Source: Ailurus styani (taxonomy: Eukaryota; Chordata; Mammalia; Carnivora; Ailuridae). Taken from it: a stretch of 64,000 nt of DNA. The stretch is taken from NCBI GenBank assembly GCA_002007465.1, contig LNAC01000019.1:2416236-2480235 (forward strand), written 5' to 3'. Below, piece by piece: positions 57,350 to 64,000 of this stretch. Position 1 is the first letter of the stretch; every line of letters begins with the position of its first letter. A model generated the notes under the pieces. It did not search any database. It had not been told where the DNA came from and saw only the letters and a list, made by a program, of their open reading frames with translations. The translations under genes were made by a program, and so were the position numbers.

Positions 57350-58575
57350 CACACCTCTCATAACAAGGAGTAAAAGTCAGATACACTCCAAGTTCATAAC
57401 TCTTGAGCCCATCAGAGAGCTGAGGTCACAAGGTAACCTAAATTCCAAAGAGTCACAAGTCCGTGAAATATGAACTGTCTCAACTGCTAGAGGAAGACAG
57501 GGATGCCACACAAGCAGAATTGGTCAGCTAAAATTTTAGTCAGTTACACAAGGCCAAGTCTGGGCTAGCATGACAGTTTGAGATAAATGAGTTCTCCCTC
57601 ACTAGCAAGACCTTTTCTATTCACCATCACTGCTGCTCATGAGGGAAGGACAAGAGACCACCTCTCTTTGGGCTGCAAGCATGCAGGAGGTGATCTGGGG
57701 CTTCTGGGGAAGAGCTTAAAGCCTCTGCCTTCCTGATCTCTCCTCTCTATGAATAAAATGTATAAGCCACTAAGGAGGGGCAGCAAAACCGTCACTCACA
57801 GGGCTCAAAGAACCCTTATAGCTAGGAAAAGAGTAGAAGAAAAAACTTGTATCCCTGCGGGAAAACAGGAAGGCAGCCTGGCTTCTGGAACCCATAGTGG
57901 GACCAAGCACTGGTCTGCTGCCATAGGCAGGGTGAGAAACTTCTGCCCAAGATAAACCTCAGATGCAATGCAGAGCTTGGCTGCCATAGGAAGGAAGGCA
58001 GAAATACTGAAAAAGCCCTACCTCAAGTTTTAGGAACACAAGGTCTTCCATAAGATCGAGACTCAGTGAAGAAGAGAGGGACACTGCATTCACCAAACCT
58101 AGCACTAAATATGGAGCGAGCAATAGCTATAGCCATCTACAGCTGGGGGTGTGGCAAGAGCATGAAGAGTCATCACCCCCGCCCCCCGCCCTATACAGTT
58201 GGCAGGTAGCAATGGGTGAAAACTGAGGGTCGAACATGGATATTGAGAAAACTGTCTGGCACTCTAGTCCCAAACTAAGCACAAGGCAATTGCCTTCTAT
58301 CACCAGAGGAATTTGAAGCCTGTGGTATGCTGCAATGAACTTAGATTGTTGTTGACTAGATTAACTCACTCTCTCACTCATATGGCCTGAAAGAAGAGGG
58401 AAATAAATACTGGTTACATCAGCCTCTATTATCTCACTTATGACTGGCATTCATTTAAAAAATATATGAGACAATCAAAAAAGCAAGAAAATACAACCTT
58501 TTGTCAAGAGATAAAGGGATCAAAAGATCCTGCAGAGATGATCAAGGTGTTGGGACAATCAAGCAAGGACTTTAT
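57350..58575 (+). mobile_element. Probable L1M 5' region, interrupted on the right
   Basis: The last 250 bases ('GACTGGCATTCATTTAAAAA', 'CAAAAAAGCAAGAAAATACA', 'CAAGCAAGGACTTTATT') are typical of the 5' UTR/ORF1 approach of L1M-type elements in sense orientation. The text left of it, with several 60-70 residue frames, is plausibly the same 5' UTR. A younger L1 then begins on the opposite strand at about 58,576. Confidence 0.45.
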
Positions 58576-61500
58576 TGTTTGTTTGTTTGTTTATTAAAAT
58601 TTAAATTCAATTAGCCAACATATAGTACAATATTAGTTTCAGATGTAGAGATCAGTAATTCATTAGTTGCATATAACACCCAGTGCTCATCACATCATGT
58701 GCTCTCCTGTCACCCAGTTACCCCATCCCCCTCCACTTCCCCTCTAGCAACCCTCCGTTTGTTTCCCATAGTTAAGAGTCTTTTGTGGTTTGTCTTCCTC
58801 TCTGATTTCTTCCCATTCAGTTTTCCCTCCCTTCCCCTGTAGACCTTTTAGCTGTCTCTTATATTCCACATATGAATGAAACCATATAATAATTGCCTTT
58901 CTCTGATTGACATATTTCACTCAGCATCATACCCTCCAGTTCCATCTACCTCAATATAAATGGCAAGTATTCATTTCTTCTGATGGCTTCATAATATTTC
59001 ATTGAATATATATACCACATCTTCTTTATCCATTCATCTGTCGATAGACATCTAGGCTCTTTCCATAGTTTGGCTGTTGTGGACATTGCTGCTATAAACA
59101 CTGGGGTTCATGTGCCCCTTAGATCACTACACTTGTATCTTTGGGATAAATACCTAGTAGTGCAATTTCTCTATTTTTAACTGATTGAGGAAAATCGATA
59201 CTGTCTTCCACAGTGGCTGCAACAGCTTGCACTCCCACCAGCCCCAGTGTAGGAAGGATCCCCCTTCTCTGCATCTTCACCAACATCTGTCATTTCCTGA
59301 CTTGTTAATTTTAGCCATTCTGACTGGTGTGAGGTGGTATATCATTGTGGTTTTAATTTGTATTTCTCTGATGTCAAGTGGTGTTGAGTATTTTTTTTGT
59401 GTGTCTGTTGGCTATTTGTATGCCTTCTTTGTAGAAATGTCTGTTCATATCTTCTGCCCATCTCTTGATTAGATTATTTGTTCTTTGGGAGTTGAGTTTG
59501 ATAAGTTCTTTATAGATTTTGGATACTAGCCCTTTATCTGATGTGTCATTTGCAAATATCTTCTCCCATTCCATAGGTTGTTTTTGACTGTTTCCTCTGC
59601 TGTGCAAAAGCTTTTTATCCTGATGAAGTCCCAATAGTTCATTTTTGCCTTTGTTTCCCTTGTCTTTAGAGATGTGTCTATTAAGAAGTTGGTGTGGCTG
59701 AGGTCACAGAGGTTGTTGTCTGCACTCTCCTCTAGGTTTTTGATGGATTTCTGTCTCACATCTAGGTTTTTCACCCATTTGGAGTCTATTTTTTGTGTGA
59801 TGTAAGAAAATGATCCTGTTTCATTCTTCTACATGTGGCTGTCCAATTTTCCCAATGCCATTTATTGAAGAGATGGTCTTTTTTCCATTGGATTTTCTTT
59901 CCTGCTTTGTCAAAGATTAGTTGACCATAGAGTTGAGGGTCCATGTCTGGGTTCTCTATTTTGTTCCATTAATCTATGTGTCTGTTTTGTGTCAGTACCA
60001 TATTACAACTTTGTAATAGAGCTTGAAGTCTGACATTGTGATGCCCCCAGCTTTTCTTTTTCAACATTCCTTTATTTGAGGTGTTTTCTGGTTCTGTACA
60101 AATTTTAGGATTATTTGTTCTAGCTCTGTGAAAAATGTCAATGGTATTCTGATAGGGATGCTTTGAATGTGTAGATTGCTCTGGGTAGCATAGACACTTT
60201 AGCAATATTTCTTCTTCCAACCCATGAGCGTGGAACATTTTTCCATTTCTTTGTGTCTTCCTCAATTTCTTTCATAAGTTCTGTACTTTTAGAGTACAGA
60301 TCCTTTGCCTCTTTGATTAGGTTTATTCCTAGGTATCTTATGGTTTTGGAGCAATTGTAAATGGGATCAACACCTTAATTTCTCCTTCTGTCTTTTTAGT
60401 GTATAGAAATGTAACCGATTTCTGTGCATTGGTCCATAATTCTCCTTTATGGTGAGATCGTTGGTTTTGGAATCAAGGTAATACTGGCCTCACAGAATGC
60501 ATTTGGAAATTTTCCTTCCATTTCTATTTTTGAAATAGCATCAGAAGAATAGGTATTAGTTCTTCTTTAAATGTTTGGTAGAATTCCCATTGGAAGACAT
60601 CTGGCCCTGGACTCTTGTTTGTTGAGAGATTTTTGATTATTGCTTCAATTTCCTTGCTGGTTATGGGTCTGTCCAGGTTTTCTGTTTCTTCTTATTTCAG
60701 TTTTGGTAGTTTATATGTTTCTAAGAATGCATCCATTTCTTCCAGATTGCCTAATTTGGTGGCATATAGTTGCTCAAAATATGTTCTTAAAATTATCTGT
60801 ATTTCCCTGGTGTCAGTTGTGATCTCTCCTCTTTCTTTCACTTTATTTGGTCCCTTTCTCTTTTCTTTTTGATAAGTCTGGCTAGGGGTTCATTGATCTT
60901 ATTAATCTTTCAAAGAATCAGCTTCTAGTTTCATTGATCTGTTCTACAGTTCTTTCAGTTTCTATGTCATTGATTTCTGCTCTAATCTTTATTATTTCTC
61001 TTCTGGTTGATTTAGGCTCTTATTTTCTGTTCTTTCTCCAGCTCTTTTAGGTGTAAGGATAGTTGTGTATTTGAGAGTTTTCTAATTTTTTGAGAAAGGC
61101 ATGTATTGCTATGTATTTCTCTCTTAGGACTGCCTTTGCCACATCCCAAAGGTTTTGAACAGTTGCGTTTTCATTTTCATTTGTTTCCATGAATTTTTAA
61201 AATTCTTTAATTTTCTGGTTGACCCATTCATTCATTAGTAGGATACTCTTTCACCTCCAAGTATTTGAGTTCCTTCCAGATTTTCTCTTGTGTCAAGTTC
61301 AAGTTTTATAGCATTGTGGTCTGAAAATATGCAGGGAAAAATCCCAATCTTTTGGAACCAGTTGAGACCAGATTTGTGACCCAGTATGTGATCTATTCTG
61401 AAGAATGTTCCACGTGCACTTGAGAAGAATGTGTATTCTGTTGCTTTAGGATGGAATACTCTGTATATCTGTGAAGTCCATCTGGTCCAGTGTGTCATTC

Positions 61501-64000
61501 AAAGCTCTTGTTTCCTTGTTGATCTTCTGCTTAAATGATCAGTCCATTGCTCTGAGTGGGGTGTTAAAGTCCCCTCCTATTATTGTATTATTATCAAGTT
61601 GTTCCTTTAATTTTGTTATTAATTGGTTTATATAATTGGCTGCTCCCAAGTGAGAAGCATAAATATTTATAACTGTTAGATCTTCTGGTTGGATAGACCT
61701 TTAAATATGATGTAGTGTCCCTCTTTATCCCTTACTGCAGTCTTTGGCTTAAAATCTAATTTGTCTGATATGAGTATTGCTACCCCAGCTTTCTTTTGAC
61801 CTCCATTAGCATGATACATGGTTCTCCACCCCGATCTCTTTCAATCTGGAGGTGTCTTTGGGAATAAAATGAGTCTCTTGTAGACAGTATATGGATGGGT
61901 CTTGTGTTTTTATCCAATCACTCTGTGTTTTTTTATTGTAGCATTTGGCCCATTTACATTCAGAGTAACTATGAAAGATATGAATTTAGTGCCATTGTGC
62001 TATCTGTAAAGTCACTATTTCTGTATATTGTCTCTGTTCCTTTTTGGTCTATGTTACTTTTGGGGTCCCTCCTCACTTACAGGATCCCCTTTAACATTTC
62101 TTGCAGGGCTGGTTTAGTGATCACAAGTTTCTATTAAGTTTCTATTTGTCCTAGAAGCTCTTTATCTCTCCTTCCATTCTGAATGACAGCCTTGCTGGAT
62201 GAAGTGTTCTTGGCTGCATGTTTTTCTCATTTAGTACCCTGAATACATCATACCAGTTATTTCTGGCCTGCCAGGTCTCTATGGATAGATCTGTTGCCAA
62301 TCTAATGTTTCTACCCTTATAGGTTAAGGAATTCTTGTCTCTAGCTGCATTCAGGATGTTCTTTTTATTTCTGAAATTTGCAAGCTTCAGTATTATATAT
62401 TGGGGTGTTGATCTTTTTTTGTTGATTTTGAGGGCAGTTCTCTGTGCCTCTGGGACTTGAATGCCTTTTTACTTCCACAAATGAGGGGTATACTCAGCCA
62501 TGATTTACTCAAATATACCTTCTGTCCCTCTCTCTCTTTCCTCTTCCTCTGGGACCCTAATCAATCTAATATTGTTTTGCTTTATGGTATTGCTGATTTC
62601 TTGAAGCCTCCCCTCATGATTTCTTAGTTGTTTTTCTCTAAATTTCTCAGCTTCTTTACATTCCACATTTTGTCTTCTATGTCACTGACTCTCTGCCTCA
62701 TATACCCTAGCCAATAGAACGTCCATTTCTGCCTCTCAATTAAAGCATTTTTAATTTCGGCCCAGTTAGATTTTAGTTCTTATATTTCTGCACCAAGGGA
62801 TTCTCTAGTGTCTTTTATGCTTTTTTCAAGCCCAGCTAGTATCTTTATAATCATTATTCTGAATTCTACATCCAACATTTTACTTATATCTATAGTGATT
62901 AAATCTGTGGCAGAGAGTATTACCTCTTGTTCTTTTTTTTGTGATGAATTCCTCCATTTAGTTATTTTGTCCAGAGAATAATAGATAAATAAGAGAACAA
63001 AACAGAAATAAAAAAATAAAATTAAAAATATCAACCATGCCCCAAAATATTTCAACTGTAGTGAAATATACACTAGACAAATCAGAAGAGACCAGAAACC
63101 AAAAAAAAAACAAACAAAAAAAAACAAACCAAAAACCAAAAAACAAAACAAAACAAAAAACAAACAGGAAAATAGAACATAACCAACCAGGTAGACAGAA
63201 CAGGGTGACTCACTTGGTCTTGGGTGTATTTTGGTCTGTTTATTAGAAGATAATTGATCCCACAATTGTAAAGAAAGAAAAACTTATATGTATGTATAAA
63301 AATAAAATTGAATCAAGTGAACAGAATCCAAATGTAAAGAATATATCTGTAAAATGTAAATGTGAAAATGAAAATTTAAAAAAAACTTAAAAACAAAGAG
63401 TTGGTAAATAAGAAACTAGTTGAAAAGGAAAAAAAAAAGAAAAGGAAAGTTTAAACTGAAAGATAAAAGAATCATGAGAAAAAAATCTCAAATTCTGTAC
63501 ACTGTTTTTCCTTAGTGCTGCAGTTTTGCAGTTCTGTGTGCTCCATAAACTGGGTGTTCACATGTTGTTCCAGCTGGTCTTCTGGGGGAGGGGGCTACTG
63601 AACTGATTCTCAGGTGTCTTTGCCTGGGCAGAGTTGCCCTTGTTGGGGGGCTGGGCTCACTGTAAGCTGCTTTGGGTTTGTCTATGTGGCTTTTGTTCCC
63701 TGAAGGCTTTCCCGGCCACTTTACAAGATGAAAATAAAAAAGCAGCACCCTGATCTCTAGCCCAGATCTTAAAGATCAGGATTGCTTCTTTTCAGTTAAC
63801 CCTCAGGGAAAAGCAATCTTCACTTTCGTGTGCTCCAAACTCTGCAGACTCTGCACTCCTGTGGTGTGCAGTGGTGCTGATCCTGCTGGATCAGGGAGAG
63901 GGAGGAGGGTTGCCATGTTTCTGCCCTTTGCAAGAGACCCACATGGAGAGTAGTCACCTGATCGTGCCTCAGTTCAAGGTTGATGGCAAACTGAACTGAG
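58576..64000 (-). mobile_element. Nearly full-length carnivore L1, antisense, internally deleted
   Basis: Read on the minus strand, the order is 5' UTR (window end to about 63,270), ORF1 region (about 63,265-62,100), ORF2 (about 62,000-59,150) and 3' UTR ending in a TTTG/TTTA tail at 58,576. ORF1 shows a coiled-coil-like piece ending 'KDTRESLGAEI' at 62,780 and an RRM-start-like 'RVPEEEER' near 62,550. ORF2 shows the endonuclease piece 'RIDHILGHKS' with 'FSDHNAIKLEL' (61,235-61,498) and the C-terminal piece '[20 protein letters not shown]' (59,374-59,634). A deletion of roughly 0.5 kb at about 60,430 removes the reverse-transcriptase core, including where the F/Y-ADD motif should be. Many stops and frameshifts are present. 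It cannot be autonomous. It continues beyond the window. Confidence 0.85.
63095..63165. repeat. (CAAA)n-rich low-complexity patch in the L1
   Basis: Runs of A broken by single or double C lie at the 5' UTR/ORF1 edge of the antisense L1. Frames crossing it on both strands are low-complexity artefacts. Confidence 0.8.

Noticed and set aside
62780..63265. 161-residue minus-strand open frame with a hydrophobic Phe-rich stretch
   Set aside because: It is the antisense L1 ORF1 piece read through a (CAAA)n low-complexity patch. The apparent membrane segment is a product of the A-rich repeat.

Overview
This window is mammalian nuclear DNA from a carnivoran, most likely a caniform of the weasel family (Mustelidae). 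The main evidence is about twenty tRNA-Lys-derived Can-SINE copies with the head 'CGCCTGGGTGGCTCAG' and the tail 'AAATAAATAAATAAAATCTT'. Several of them carry the 'GTGGGTTAAAGCCTCTGCC' variant that I associate with mustelids. Young L1 tails, old L1M, L2, MIR, MER5A and MaLR LTR relics fit the same picture. The assignment to Mustelidae is inference from memory of SINE consensus sequences.

I find no intact protein-coding gene and no convincing coding exon. The longest open frames are short, lie in repeats or are unsupported. The one gene-derived object I recognise is a dead processed copy of CACYBP (calcyclin-binding protein / Siah-interacting protein) at about 27.44-28.67 kb, with 5' UTR, broken coding region, 3' UTR, AATAAA signal and A tail. 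The window is therefore intergenic or deep intronic.

Layout: 0-12 kb is unique A+T-rich DNA with a MaLR-like LTR, a young L1 tail, MER5A relics, a probable ERV LTR on the minus strand, antisense L1 tails and several Can-SINEs. From 12.4 to 18.9 kb lies an old plus-strand L1M split by an antisense L1, a MaLR LTR and several SINEs. From 18.9 to 23.2 kb are L2 and antisense L1M pieces with another MaLR LTR, a short SINE and an assembly gap of 177 N. From 23.2 to 39.4 kb is mostly unique DNA without a recognised Can-SINE, holding the CACYBP pseudogene, old MIR/L1ME pieces and a tiny antisense fragment of the U6 snRNA 5' end. From 39.4 to 57 kb SINEs return, including one with an unusually long 71-bp target duplication. 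From 57.4 kb to the window end is an L1M 5' region into which a nearly full-length but internally deleted carnivore L1 has inserted on the minus strand; its 5' end runs off the window.

There is no operon-like or defence-like system here. The most notable observations concern retrotransposition: the U6 5'-end micro-insertion with target duplication, the 71-bp duplication around a truncated SINE, the nested L1 stack, and two places (18,084 and the 21.6-21.75 kb gap) where the assembly itself deserves suspicion. Subfamily names are from memory of consensus sequences, without any database search.
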